The translations under genes and the position numbers were made by a program. DNA of 64,000 nt from NCBI GenBank assembly GCA_016710075.1, contig JADJLO010000038.1, forward strand, positions 310,001 through 374,000, read 5' to 3'. Below are positions 46,057 through 56,978 of this stretch, in pieces. Each line of letters begins with the position of its first letter. The stretch's first letter is position 1. A model generated the notes under the pieces. That model was given only the letters and a program-made list of their open reading frames with translations, did no database searches and was not told where the DNA came from. Source of the DNA: Acidobacteriota bacterium. GTDB taxonomy: Bacteria > Acidobacteriota > Blastocatellia > RBC074.

Positions 46057-46839
46057 ATGATCAGGGTCCTGCTGACCGGTGACACCATGGGAAGAGCCGG
46101 TCGCCGCGCACTTGAAGAATGCCTGCACAGCCTGCGCTCATCCCGGGAAATTGATTTCGTCGTATCGAATGTCGAGAATGCCGCCGCCGGATTCTCGATT
46201 ACACCGCGGATAGCCGAAGATCTCTTCGCCGCCGGAGTCGACATCATGACCTCCGGCAATCATATTTTCGACAAGAAGGAAATACTCGATTATATCGAGC
46301 GTGAGCCGCGGCTTTTGAGGCCGGCGAATTACGCCCCCGGTGCTCCTGGACGCGGACGGTGGGTAGGCAAGGTTAGGGGTGTGCCCCTGGCGGTGATCAA
46401 TTTTCAAGGGCGGGTCTTCATGCCGCCCTGCGATGATCCGTTCAGAGCCGCCGACAGCCAGCTCTCGGCTCTCGAGCCTTCAGTCAAGGTCATCCTCGTC
46501 GATATGCACGCCGAAACCACCTCAGAGAAGATGGCAATGGGGCGATACCTCGACGGCCGCGTGTCAGCCGTTGTCGGGACTCATACTCACGTCCAGACAG
46601 CCGATGAGCAGGTGATGCCGGGCGGAACGGCCTACCTCACCGATCTCGGCATGACCGGCCCCCACGACGGCGTCATCGGCATGCAATCGCGAATCGTCAT
46701 TCAGAGATTCCTCGTGGGCATTGCTCAGAAATTCGAGCCGAGTGAAGGCGATATAAAACTCAACGGCCTGATCGTCGATGTCGATGAAAGCTCCGGCCAC
46801 GCCCTGAGCGTCGAACGAGTGAGCATCCCTTTAAAATAA
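46057..46839 (+). CDS. YmdB-type metallophosphoesterase (TIGR00282)
   Basis: 260 residues, calcineurin-like phosphoesterase acting on 2',3'-cyclic nucleotides in characterised relatives. Metal ligands: GDTMGRAGR, VENAAAGFS, SGNHIFDKKE, HAETTSEK and GTHTHVQTADEQ. Often beside rny in other bacteria; here it follows 6S RNA. Confidence 0.95.
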   Translation: MIRVLLTGDTMGRAGRRALEECLHSLRSSREIDFVVSNVENAAAGFSITPRIAEDLFAAGVDIMTSGNHIFDKKEILDYIEREPRLLRPANYAPGAPGRGRWVGKVRGVPLAVINFQGRVFMPPCDDPFRAADSQLSALEPSVKVILVDMHAETTSEKMAMGRYLDGRVSAVVGTHTHVQTADEQVMPGGTAYLTDLGMTGPHDGVIGMQSRIVIQRFLVGIAQKFEPSEGDIKLNGLIVDVDESSGHALSVERVSIPLK

Positions 46840-47167
46840 GATAACGAATCAAAAGGAATAATTATGGGAGCATCCACCCTTAATTTTTCTTCTGTTTCGG
46901 TCAGTCCGCCTGTTTTGTAATTTTCTTTTCCAACTTCAAATGCTCGTGGCGACGTCGCCGGTTTGGAAGTCTTTGCAAGTCCCTGAAATCCATGCGCCGG
47001 TGGATTAGCATTTTGGCAATCTTTGGTTGGCCGTTGGCAGGCCAGGCGCCGAAAGCCGCCGTTTTCAATCCCACATCATCGGTTAATCAAACGAATCCCA
47101 CCGGCGGAAGCCGGTGGTTCTGTGCCGCCTTTTAAATCTTTCTTCCATTTCGTAATATTCTTTTCTT
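46840..47167. other. gene-free stretch with degenerate GAAACAGAC-type units
   Basis: 328 bp between ymdB and lhgO. Degenerate right-arm-like units (CTTCTGTTTCGGTCAG, CTGTTTTGTAATTTTC at about 46890-46930; CCATTTCGTAATATTC near 47147) suggest an eroded member of the family. A small hairpin CACCGGCGGAAGCCGGTGG is at about 47100-47118. No gene seen. Confidence 0.45.
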
Positions 47168-48268
47168 ATGCCTGAGGAAATTGCCAACGTAGTGATCATC
47201 GGCGGCGGGGTTGTTGGAACCGCGATCGCCGCGGAGCTGTCGCGAGATATCGACGATGTCTTTCTTTTGGAGGCAATGCCGCGGCTCGGTCTTGGAGCAT
47301 CGAGTAGAAACAGCGGCGTCATCCATGCGGGAATCTATTACAGGCCGGGATCTCTCAAGGCATTTCACTGCGTTCGCGGCGCGCGAATGATTTATGAATT
47401 CTGCGCCGAACACGACATTCCGCACCAGCGAATAGGCAAACTGATAGTCGCCGATTCTCTTGAGGATCTGGGCCGGCTTGAAGAATTGAAGAAGCGTGGA
47501 GACGAGAACGGAGTCGAGGGGCTGAGGATCGTCGATCGGGGATTCATTCGCGAACGCGAGCCCAATGTAGTCTCGCCGGTTGCAATCTATTCACCGAATA
47601 CCGGCATCCTCGAGCCGGAAGAGCTGGTCAAAGCCCTTGCCAGAACAGCCCAGGCGAATGGCGCCTATATTCTGACAGATACGCGCATGACCGGCGCCAG
47701 GATAAATGGCGACTCGATTCTGATTCGAACTCAGCGGGAGGAATTCCTTGCCAGAACGGTGATCAATGCGGCGGGTCTTTATGCAGATGATGTGGCCGGG
47801 ATGTTCGGATATGGCAAGTACCGGATCCACCCGTGTCGCGGCGAGTACGCCGAACTGCCGGTTTCACGCAGTGGAATTGTCAACGGGCTCGTCTATCCAC
47901 TGCCAATGCCTTCCGGACACGGCCTCGGAGTGCACTATACTAAAAACATGGCCGGCAGGGTCCTGCTCGGCCCGAATGCACGCTATGTCAAAAGCAGGGA
48001 AGACTACGAAGATGACAGAGCCGATCTGTCCACCTTTTACGAATCGGCATCGGTCATAACACCGTGCCTCAAGCCTGAGGATCTGAGGCTGAGTTACACC
48101 GGAATCCGCGCCCGCCTGCTGCCCGAAGAAGACCATTCCTTCGCCGATTTCGTCATCGAGCGGGATCCGCAAACAAACTCGGTGATTCACCTCATCGGCA
48201 TCGAATCCCCCGGGCTGACATCGGCACTCTCGATCGCAAAAAGCGTGGCTCAAATGATCAACAAATAA
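47168..48268 (+). CDS. lhgO: L-2-hydroxyglutarate oxidase-like FAD enzyme
   Basis: 366 residues of the DAO family. FAD-binding GGGVVGTAIAAELSR near the N-terminus, LGLGASSRNSGVIHAGIYYRPGS (substrate/flavin loop) and INAAGLYADDVAG. C-terminal GIRARLLPEEDHSFADF and HLIGIESPGLTSALSIAKSVA. Closest to LhgO/L2HGDH, which oxidises L-2-hydroxyglutarate; a close relative with another hydroxyacid is possible. Confidence 0.88.
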   Translation: MPEEIANVVIIGGGVVGTAIAAELSRDIDDVFLLEAMPRLGLGASSRNSGVIHAGIYYRPGSLKAFHCVRGARMIYEFCAEHDIPHQRIGKLIVADSLEDLGRLEELKKRGDENGVEGLRIVDRGFIREREPNVVSPVAIYSPNTGILEPEELVKALARTAQANGAYILTDTRMTGARINGDSILIRTQREEFLARTVINAAGLYADDVAGMFGYGKYRIHPCRGEYAELPVSRSGIVNGLVYPLPMPSGHGLGVHYTKNMAGRVLLGPNARYVKSREDYEDDRADLSTFYESASVITPCLKPEDLRLSYTGIRARLLPEEDHSFADFVIERDPQTNSVIHLIGIESPGLTSALSIAKSVAQMINK

Positions 48269-48271
48269 CAA

Positions 48272-48916
48272 CTACTTGACTGCGGTCAGACCGGCGTCGG
48301 TGAAATCGTCTTCTTTATGCCTGCGGTTGCGGAGCATGTTGATCAAAAAGATGACAATGATAAGCGCCGCGATGGCGAGGCCTATCTTCGGATAATTCTG
48401 CTTGAAGATGCTGGCTGCATGCTCGCCGTAACGAACCGCCATCCAGCCTTCAAGGATGAACCTGATCGATCGGCCGACGGCAAGGGCTATCAGGAATCTC
48501 GCGACCTTCATCTCAAAAACGCCGGCTGTGATCAGAAAGATTTTGAACGGAAAAGGCGGAGGCAACAGCGCGCCGACCAGCATCGCCAGGGTATCGTACC
48601 GGTCAACCAGCTTTGCCACTCGCTCCCGCTTCTCATCACTGAATTTGCCGAGCGCCGCATGCCCCGCCTTCCTTCCAATCCAGTAAGGAATGAGACAACC
48701 GAGCGTCGATCCAATGACCGCCGCCAGCACGTATACCGGCATCATCGAATGATTGAGATGCGATAAAGTCATGACCACCACATCGGGGCCTCCCGGCAGC
48801 GGAACAAGACCCGCGTCAAGAAATGCTATGGCCAGAACCCCGAACACTCCGAGGCCCACCAGCGATGTCTGAATCTTCTTGAGCACACCGCCTAATCCAG
48901 TTAGAAATAAATTCAT
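48272..48916 (-). CDS. VTT-domain (DedA/YqaA-like) membrane protein
   Basis: 214 residues, about five membrane helices. Family core: PGGPDVVVMTLSH, GSTLGCLIPYWIGRKAG and ALLPPPFPFKIFLITAGVFEM with R-x-x-R following. Probably a lipid scramblase- or flippase-like protein. Paralogous to the neighbouring gene at 48958-49614. Confidence 0.88.
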   Translation of the reverse strand: MNLFLTGLGGVLKKIQTSLVGLGVFGVLAIAFLDAGLVPLPGGPDVVVMTLSHLNHSMMPVYVLAAVIGSTLGCLIPYWIGRKAGHAALGKFSDEKRERVAKLVDRYDTLAMLVGALLPPPFPFKIFLITAGVFEMKVARFLIALAVGRSIRFILEGWMAVRYGEHAASIFKQNYPKIGLAIAALIIVIFLINMLRNRRHKEDDFTDAGLTAVK

Positions 48917-48957
48917 TATAAATATCAGTCCTGTGAAGAGTATTTATTCTAATAGTT

Positions 48958-49614
48958 TCAATCGGAAAACGAGATTTCAGCCTTTGAAATCACCGGCTTG
49001 CTTTTAAACCGGTAGATCAGCCAGCGAACCGCAAGCGATAAAACTATGATCGCCAGCATGACAGCCAGAATCTCAAGCACATGGTGTTCCAGCCAGCCGA
49101 TCATCTTGCGCACTTCATCCCGGAAGAAATACGCGAGGATTCCCCAGAAGTAATACCTGACCGCTCGGGCAATCATGACTATGATTGCGAACCGGCCCAG
49201 CGGATAATTCAACACGCCGGCGGTCACCACGAATATTTTAAATGGCATCGGAGGAGGCAGAATGGCCGGTATCACCAGCGCAAACAGGCCCCACTTTTTA
49301 TAAAGCTCTTTGACGCGGTCGAGGTGCCTGGGATGAAAGTGCCGGGTAACGAACTGTTCACCCCTGCGAGCAATCCGGTATAAGAGCACGCAACCGATCA
49401 GGGATCCAAGTGCCGGGAATAGCGGAAAATAATAGACCTCAGACGGATTGTTGGCAACTCTGGCGACCGTAATGTAGTCGTTGACTTCAGGCAACGAGAG
49501 CAATGACGAATCGAGCGCGCCGATGACGAGCATCATCGGCGCGGCCCAGTACATCGGCAGGATGACGACCTGACGCGTAAGTCCGATAAACCAATCCTTG
49601 AACCACTCAAACAT
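48958..49614 (-). CDS. VTT-domain membrane protein, paralogue
   Basis: 218 residues from the ATG at 49614 (a GTG lies 6 bp upstream). Same family features as its neighbour: SLLSLPEVNDYI, GSLIGCVLLYRIARRG and ILPPPMPFKIFVVTAGVLN. The tandem pair suggests duplication; with the DedA at 39620 there are three VTT proteins in 10 kb. Confidence 0.88.
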   Translation of the reverse strand: MFEWFKDWFIGLTRQVVILPMYWAAPMMLVIGALDSSLLSLPEVNDYITVARVANNPSEVYYFPLFPALGSLIGCVLLYRIARRGEQFVTRHFHPRHLDRVKELYKKWGLFALVIPAILPPPMPFKIFVVTAGVLNYPLGRFAIIVMIARAVRYYFWGILAYFFRDEVRKMIGWLEHHVLEILAVMLAIIVLSLAVRWLIYRFKSKPVISKAEISFSD

Positions 49615-49641
49615 AAACACCAGTATTTCCGATATCGTTCA

Positions 49642-50775
49642 TTAAAGCCTTCTGATAAAACTTTTCCCCGGCAACTGACTGATTCTATCTTTCATTTCGA
49701 GGGCAAGCAACGCATTCATCAAATTGGAAGACTTCATATTGCAGGCCATGATGAGTTGATCGATATGGGAAGGGACATCGAGGCTGAGCAGACCGAGGAT
49801 CCGCCGCTCGTCGTCGCTCATTTCGACGACTTCGAACTGCGGGGTCTCGACCGTCACGTCGGTTCCGACGGATCTCTCAATGCCGAGGATTTGCTCCCTG
49901 ATATCGCGAGGCAGTTCCTCGATGACATCACGCCATTGCTGGACCAGTTTGGCGCCATCTTTGATCAGGTAATTGGGACCGAAGGAATTTTGAGAAGTGA
50001 TATTGCCGGGAACGGCGAAAACTTCCCTGCCCTGTTCGTATGCCATGCGCGCGGTGATCAGTGATCCGCTGTGTTCCGCGGCTTCAACGATCAGGACACC
50101 GAGGCTCAACCCGCTCAGGATGCGATTGCGGTAGGGGAAGTTCTGCGGCAGAGGCGGAGTCCCCAGGGGAAACTCGGAAATGACGGCGCCTCGTTCGGCG
50201 ATTTCATCCTGAAGCTTTCGATGCTCTTTGGGATAAGTGATATCGAGTCCGGTGCCGACGACGGCGACCGTGTAGCCGCCGGCTTCAAGCGCTCCTCGAT
50301 GAGCCGCAGCATCAATCCCACGGGCCAGGCCGGAGATTATCGTCAATCCACTCCCGGCTATATCACGGGCGAGACTCTGTGCCGCATTGACTCCGTAGGT
50401 CGAGGCCCTCCTCGATCCGACGACGGCAATGCAGGGCAGCCTGCCGGCTTGTTCTAAATCTCCACGAATATAAAGGACTATCGGCGGGTCGTAGATCTCA
50501 CGCAACAACGGCGGGTAGTTCTCGTCACGCAGTGTCATGACATTCATGCCGAGAGCTTCCAACCGCCCCATTTCATCGTTGGCTTTATTAAGGATCTCTG
50601 AGTCGTGAAGCTCCTGAATCGTTTCAGCTTTCAACCGGCATAACTCCAGGTCGAGCCGTGACGCCGAGAAGACCTGCGCAGGTAATCCGAATTTTCTCAG
50701 GAGTTCGTTGGCTGTGCGGGGGCCGATCCCCCGAATCATGTTGAGCGCTATCCAATCCGCTATATCAGCGCGCAT
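49642..50775 (-). CDS. dprA: DNA-processing protein DprA
   Basis: 377 residues. Loads RecA on incoming single-stranded DNA in natural transformation. N-terminal SAM/HhH-like region (MIRGIGPRTANELLRKFG), Rossmann core (VVGSRRASTYG, GLTIISGLARGIDAAAHRGAL, VVGTGLDITYP, EHSGSLITARMAYEQGREVFAVPG), and a C-terminal winged helix (LGLLSLDVPSHIDQLI). Full length. Confidence 0.95.
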   Translation of the reverse strand: MRADIADWIALNMIRGIGPRTANELLRKFGLPAQVFSASRLDLELCRLKAETIQELHDSEILNKANDEMGRLEALGMNVMTLRDENYPPLLREIYDPPIVLYIRGDLEQAGRLPCIAVVGSRRASTYGVNAAQSLARDIAGSGLTIISGLARGIDAAAHRGALEAGGYTVAVVGTGLDITYPKEHRKLQDEIAERGAVISEFPLGTPPLPQNFPYRNRILSGLSLGVLIVEAAEHSGSLITARMAYEQGREVFAVPGNITSQNSFGPNYLIKDGAKLVQQWRDVIEELPRDIREQILGIERSVGTDVTVETPQFEVVEMSDDERRILGLLSLDVPSHIDQLIMACNMKSSNLMNALLALEMKDRISQLPGKSFIRRL

Positions 50776-51244
50776 CGTATCGTACCTCCTAATGGCTGTA
50801 TTACTTATCGGCGCTGATTATACGCAGAGACAGGCTAAAGTGAAGCCTGAATCTGCTGAATTCTCTTTTTTGACAGGAAATCCGGATTTCGGAAAAGATG
50901 GGGTGAGGATCTTGTTTTTCGACTACTTCAAGGCAAGGAAAAGGCCGATTGCTCACTGGGTACAATCGGCCTTATCTCGAGCCAAAGAACTAGTTGGTAA
51001 TCAGTGCAGCGGGTGGTAATAAATACCGGCATCGGACCGCCGCCTTTTACTCAACACCAGCAGATCTTGCTGGCACTTTCAAAACACACACAATAGATAG
51101 ATTTTTCCAGACTAATCAGAAAATTAATCGAGTTTTTTCCGAATGAGTATTCAATAATACCGCCTTGTTAGTTTAAACAGTTGCAAATACAATGTTTTTC
51201 CAGAACTCAGACGGGTATGGAGATAAAATAATAAGCAGGAAGAG
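50776..51244. other. gene-free stretch with one hairpin
   Basis: 469 bp between divergent genes. A perfect 11-bp stem, AAGGCCGATTG (50941-50951) with CAATCGGCCTT (50963-50973), looks like a terminator or RNA hairpin but has no T-run. A smaller palindrome, CCAGCAGATCTTGCTGG, is near 51056. No gene or known RNA recognised. Confidence 0.45.
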
Positions 51245-52197
51245 ATGCCATTCGAATCCGGTGAGACAACCCAATCTGTTGCGATAAAAGTTCTGATTGA
51301 GCTGCACCATCAGATATTGATTCATGAGGCAGGGGCAATCAGAGGCGAGATTGAAGCGATCCATGACATGCGAGTGGCAATTCGTCGCGTCAGGTCGGCT
51401 CTTGCCAATTTCGCTTTGTGCGTCAACCCTGTGATCCGTCAAAGAGCGCGCACCGAGTTGGAAAATCTTGCGGCGGCTCTTGGGGAGGTGCGGGATCTTG
51501 ATGTCATGATCGAATCCCTGCAGGCAGTTATGATCAAGCGGCCGGTTGAGGACCGCGCCCACATCGATGCTCTGATAAAAAGATTGAAGAGGCGTAGAAA
51601 GGCCCACCATCAGAAGCTGCTTGGCTATCTCGCCGGCGCGGATTTTGCAGAGCTCAGGATGGAGTCATTCACATAAGGTATCGAGGCATAATCAATCCAC
51701 CCCGGCAGTTTATGGCTAAACCATTCAAGATAAAGAAACTTTCTCCGACAGATCCGATAGAATACGCCGCCGTCAGGATCCTCAAGTCGAGGTTGCGGGA
51801 GTTCTATTCGCACTGGCCCGTCCCGGGTGAGATTCCCACGGCTGAATCGCTTCACGATATGAGAATATCAGGCAAGCGGTTGAGATACAGCGCCGAGATG
51901 CTCCGCGAATTGTATGAAGACAAACTTGCGCTCCTGATCGAACTGATGAAGCGCAGCCAGGATCTGCTGGGAGATTACCAGGACTGCGTGACACAACGAC
52001 AATTACTCGATCTTGAGATAAATAGAATCTCCCGCCGCAATCCTTCGAGTCAGGAAATACCCGTTCTTCACTCCATCATCGAACTGTACGTCACGAGAGA
52101 GCACCTGCTTCTCGGCCAGTTCCAGGATATCTGGCGAGGCATGAGCAGGGATAAGTTCCTGAATTCCATCAGGGCAATGATTAAGAATGAAGAATGA
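51245..52197 (+). pseudogene. CHAD-domain protein, frameshifted
   Basis: About 316 residues when joined. CHAD domains are helical bundles with conserved His and basic residues that bind polyphosphate. N-terminal IHDMRVAIRRVRSALANF and LGEVRDLDVMIESL; C-terminal LHDMRISGKRLRYSAEML and QDLLGDYQDCVTQRQLL, the two HDMR halves of the family. The shift is at 51657-51658: a third G gives AELRDGVIHIRYRGIINPPRQF, joining both frames. Alternatively two proteins, but neither half is complete. Confidence 0.82.
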
Positions 52198-52391
52198 AGA
52201 ATAAAGAATTTAGAATGCAGAATTTAGAATGCAGAATGGTTTGAATGGGCATTATTCTTCATTCTCCATTCTCCATTCTTCATTCTTCATTCTCCATTCT
52301 CCATTCTTCATTCTCCATTCTTCATTCTTCATTCTCCATTCTCCATTCTTCATTCTCCATTCTTCATTCTTCATTCTCCATTCTTCATTCA
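52190..52391. repeat. ATTCTYC heptamer array with inverted left arm
   Basis: Left arm about 52190-52235 of AGAATGAAGAAT-like units; core 52236-52258 (starts ATGGTTTGAATGGG); then about 19 tandem heptamers ATTCTTC/ATTCTCC to 52391, just before the larB stop. The core is 21 of 23 identical with that at 61590-61612. Confidence 0.9.
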
Positions 52392-52392
52392 T

Positions 52393-53136
<744 letters not shown>

Positions 53137-53403
53137 GTCAGATTGAATCTCCGTATGAAAAAAAAATGAGTTTAAAGTCTAAAGTTCAAAGTATAAAGCC
53201 GGCAACCAATCGCCGATTGGCATTAGAATGAATCCTGATAACTTTGTGACACAATCTCTATATCAGTTTAAAGCTTAATGTTTATTCTAATTTTTTGAAA
53301 ACTGAGATGATCTGATTCTGATGTAAAAAGTTTAATAGAATTCATAAGGTTCGCGAATATGATGAGATATTGCAAAAGCACTGAGCCGCACAATGACGAC
53401 TGC
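53137..53403. other. gene-free stretch with AAAGTYY units
   Basis: Between divergent larB and ubiX. AAAGTYY-type units at about 53168-53193 (GTTTAAAGTCTAAAGTTC). Otherwise AT-rich with nothing recognised. Confidence 0.45.
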
Positions 53404-53433
53404 TTGACAAGGTTTCCGCGTGACACCTATAGT
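53404..53433 (+). promoter_or_regulatory. sigma-70 promoter of the menaquinone operon
   Basis: TTGACA (53404-53409), 18-bp spacer, TATAGT (53428-53433), 45 bp before ubiX. Confidence 0.75.
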
Positions 53434-53478
53434 TTTCGTTTGATCTGAGCGTGCCGGAGGCGCTTTAGCGGAATTGAA

Positions 53479-54096
53479 ATGAAAACAATTACAGTCGGGA
53501 TAACCGGGGCCAGCGGATCGATCTATGCGCAGCGCCTGCTTCAATATCTGAATGACAGCCCTGAAGTCGCACGGATCGATCTGGTGATCTCGCAGGCGGG
53601 TGTCAGGGTAGTCCGGGAAGAACTTGGCATCAATGTTTCGGGCACCGAGCCCAGGGTCATTCGGGAGTTTATCGGGGTTGAATCCGGCAAGATTCTGCTT
53701 CATCCGGCGAGTGACATCGGTGCCAACATAGCGAGCGGGTCGTATTTGAGCGATGCCATGGTGATCGTCCCCTGCAGCATGGGTTCGCTTGCGGCAATCG
53801 CCACAGGGGCCACTCGTGATCTGGTCCACAGAGCCGCCGATGTCGTGCTCAAGGAGAACAGGACATTGATCATCGTTCCCCGCGAGACTCCGCTCAACGT
53901 CATACATCTGGAAAACATGCTGAAACTGGCTAAGATGGGAGTACGCATCATACCGGCGATGCCGGGTTTCTACCATTTTCCGAAGACCATCGACGACTTG
54001 ATAGAACATTTTACCCATCGGTTGCTGGATCATTTAGGCATAGCGCATGAGCAGAAGACCAGATGGCAGGGCAGCAAACCTAAATCGACAAGCTGA
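53479..54096 (+). CDS. ubiX: UbiX-family flavin prenyltransferase
   Basis: 205 residues. Makes prenylated FMN for UbiD-type decarboxylases. GITGASGSIYAQRLLQYL (FMN site), SDAMVIVPCSMGSLAAIATG and LKENRTLIIVPRETPLNVIHLENML are signatures. First gene of the menaquinone cluster, matching the need for a decarboxylation step in futalosine-route menaquinone synthesis. Confidence 0.95.
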   Translation: MKTITVGITGASGSIYAQRLLQYLNDSPEVARIDLVISQAGVRVVREELGINVSGTEPRVIREFIGVESGKILLHPASDIGANIASGSYLSDAMVIVPCSMGSLAAIATGATRDLVHRAADVVLKENRTLIIVPRETPLNVIHLENMLKLAKMGVRIIPAMPGFYHFPKTIDDLIEHFTHRLLDHLGIAHEQKTRWQGSKPKSTS

Positions 54097-54143
54097 AGTT
54101 AAGCACCGTGCCGGGCTATCTTCAAAGATCGACCATTTAAATT

Positions 54144-55004
54144 ATGCTTCGCAACCTTAAGATAACGCTGGAGATGATAAAGATAGAGCATACCTTATTC
54201 GCTCTGCCTTTTGCATTTCTCGGCGCCGTGCTTGCGGCTCAAGGCCTGCCGTCGTTGAACCGGATCTTCTGGATTATTGCGGCAATGGTCGGAGCCAGGT
54301 CAGCGGCGATGGCATTCAACCGCCTTGTTGACCGCAAGTATGACGCTGAAAATCCGCGGACGAGCACACGCGCCATTCCCGCGGGAATGTTGAGTGTGCA
54401 ATTCGTCGCTCTTTTCACCATTGCATCCACGGTGCTCTTCTTTACCGCCGCATTGATGCTCAACCGGCTGACGCTGATCCTGTCGCCGGTGGCACTCGGG
54501 TCGGTGCTGCTCTATTCATACACCAAGCGTTTCACGCCGCTGTCTCATCTGGTGCTGGGCTGGTGCCTTTCGATTTCACCCACGGGCGCATGGATCGCCG
54601 TCAGAGGAGCGATCGATTCGCCCGTGCCGCTGCTGCTGAGCCTCGCCGTCATGCTCTGGACTGCAGGCTTCGACATCATCTATGCCTGTCAGGATTATGA
54701 ATACGATGTCAGAGCCGGGCTCCGCTCGATCCCTCAGAGGTTCGGAATCGCCCGAGCACTCCGGATTTCACGCGCCCTGCACGCATTGATGTTTCTGGCG
54801 CTGCTCTGGATATACTTTTTGACCGGCTTGCATTGGATCGGGCTTCTCGGCATTATCGCAACTGCCGCCCTGTTGATCCATCAGCACACTCTGGTCAGGC
54901 CTGATGATCTGTCAAAATTGAATGCTGCGTTCTTTACCACGAACGCATTCGTGAGCGTGATACTGTTCGTCACGGTCGCTGCCGATATTTTTTTAATCAA
55001 ATGA
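54144..55004 (+). CDS. mqnP: UbiA-family prenyltransferase, probable MqnP
   Basis: 286 residues, about eight to nine membrane helices. Prenylates the 6-hydroxynaphthoate precursor in the inner membrane. First Asp-rich motif NRLVDRKYDAENPRTSTRAIP, read in two parts, and second DIIYACQDYEYDVRAG. The call as MqnP rather than UbiA rests on neighbours mqnE and mqnD. Overlaps the redoxin gene by 4 bp (ATGA). Confidence 0.88.
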   Translation: MLRNLKITLEMIKIEHTLFALPFAFLGAVLAAQGLPSLNRIFWIIAAMVGARSAAMAFNRLVDRKYDAENPRTSTRAIPAGMLSVQFVALFTIASTVLFFTAALMLNRLTLILSPVALGSVLLYSYTKRFTPLSHLVLGWCLSISPTGAWIAVRGAIDSPVPLLLSLAVMLWTAGFDIIYACQDYEYDVRAGLRSIPQRFGIARALRISRALHALMFLALLWIYFLTGLHWIGLLGIIATAALLIHQHTLVRPDDLSKLNAAFFTTNAFVSVILFVTVAADIFLIK

Positions 55005-55636
55005 AAATGTCCCTCGCAGTATTATTTCGGGCCCTCATTTTCACGCCCATTCTGGCGATTGTTTTCGTCGTCCCTTCGTATGGCCAGAGTATCGGGACGA
55101 AGAAGGATGAGTCCGATCACGAATATTCGGAACTCAAAGAGGCGAAGCTCGAAATCAGGGATTTCGATTTTCAGACGCTCACCGGCGGCAGGGTCAAACT
55201 CAGCGAAGCCATAGAGGGCAGGAAGTTGGTGATCGTCACCTACTTTGCCGCCTGGTGTCACAACAGCAAATACGACTTCGAAACCATCAACGAGTTGTAC
55301 AAAAAATACGCGGATCAGGGACTGTCGGTAATCGGGATTTGTGAATACTCAAGCAGGAAGGCTCTGAAAACATTCATTGAAGAGATGAAGCCGGAATACC
55401 CGATCTGCATTGAGGGCGATTTCGAGAAGCTTTCGAGAACCGCATCGTCGCATTACGCATATCGAAACAAGTTTGGCGACACGCGGATCTGGGGAACTCC
55501 CTTCACCATGGTCTTCACGACAGATGAGTTCAAGAAGGGCGGCGAGATAATTTCGACCCGGCAGCTTGCCGCCACCGGCGAGTTGATGAAGCTTGAAGCC
55601 GAGGCAATCATACGCGAGAAGCTCGCAATCAAATGA
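55001..55636 (+). CDS. exported thioredoxin-fold (redoxin) protein, single Cys
   Basis: 211 residues with a signal peptide (to about 29, SYGQ). TlpA/AhpC-like thioredoxin fold: DFDFQTLTGGRVKLSEAI, then TYFAAWCHNSKYDFETI with WCxxS rather than WCxxC, and cis-Pro in WGTPFTMVF. The missing second Cys argues against ordinary disulfide exchange; peroxidase-like or chaperone activity is possible. Its place inside the mqn operon, with ATGA overlap, links it to menaquinone metabolism by position only. Confidence 0.85.
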   Translation: MKMSLAVLFRALIFTPILAIVFVVPSYGQSIGTKKDESDHEYSELKEAKLEIRDFDFQTLTGGRVKLSEAIEGRKLVIVTYFAAWCHNSKYDFETINELYKKYADQGLSVIGICEYSSRKALKTFIEEMKPEYPICIEGDFEKLSRTASSHYAYRNKFGDTRIWGTPFTMVFTTDEFKKGGEIISTRQLAATGELMKLEAEAIIREKLAIK

Positions 55637-55651
55637 CCTGGAGCAATTATT

Positions 55652-56767
<1,116 letters not shown>

Positions 56768-56780
56768 AGAGAGAAAGAAG

Positions 56781-56954
56781 AGATTACGAAACAAACGAAA
56801 TAAACGAAACAGACGAAAAGATTCAAGAGGTTAAATAACATCGTTTTTCACGGCGTTACGTAAATTGGAGGTTCTCATACATTTCAGTGCTTGGACATTT
56901 TTCGTCTGTTTCGTTTATTTCGTCTGTTTCGTAATCTTTTCTGTTTCGTAATCT
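56781..56954. repeat. GAAAYARAC nonamer inverted repeat, copy 4
   Basis: The clearest member. Left arm 56781-56819, AGATTACGAAACAAACG followed by AAATAAACGAAACAGACG; right arm 56899-56937 is its complement with one mismatch. A third half-unit follows at 56941-56954. It lies between mqnE and mqnD. Confidence 0.9.
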
Positions 56955-56978
56955 TAACCAACTAAAAGTGAAAAAAAA

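Noticed and set aside
46864..46920. Tiny ORF (MGASTLNFSSVS..., 18 codons) with an AAGGA ribosome-like site
   Set aside because: It runs through an eroded GAAACAGAC-type repeat and has no protein character; probably chance.
50708..51019. 103-codon frame overlapping the dprA 5' end
   Set aside because: Its first part is the antisense shadow of dprA and the remainder shows no family motif; a hairpin crosses it.
52251..52391. CRISPR-like look of regularly spaced repeats
   Set aside because: Units are 7 bp tandem repeats with no spacers and no cas genes nearby.
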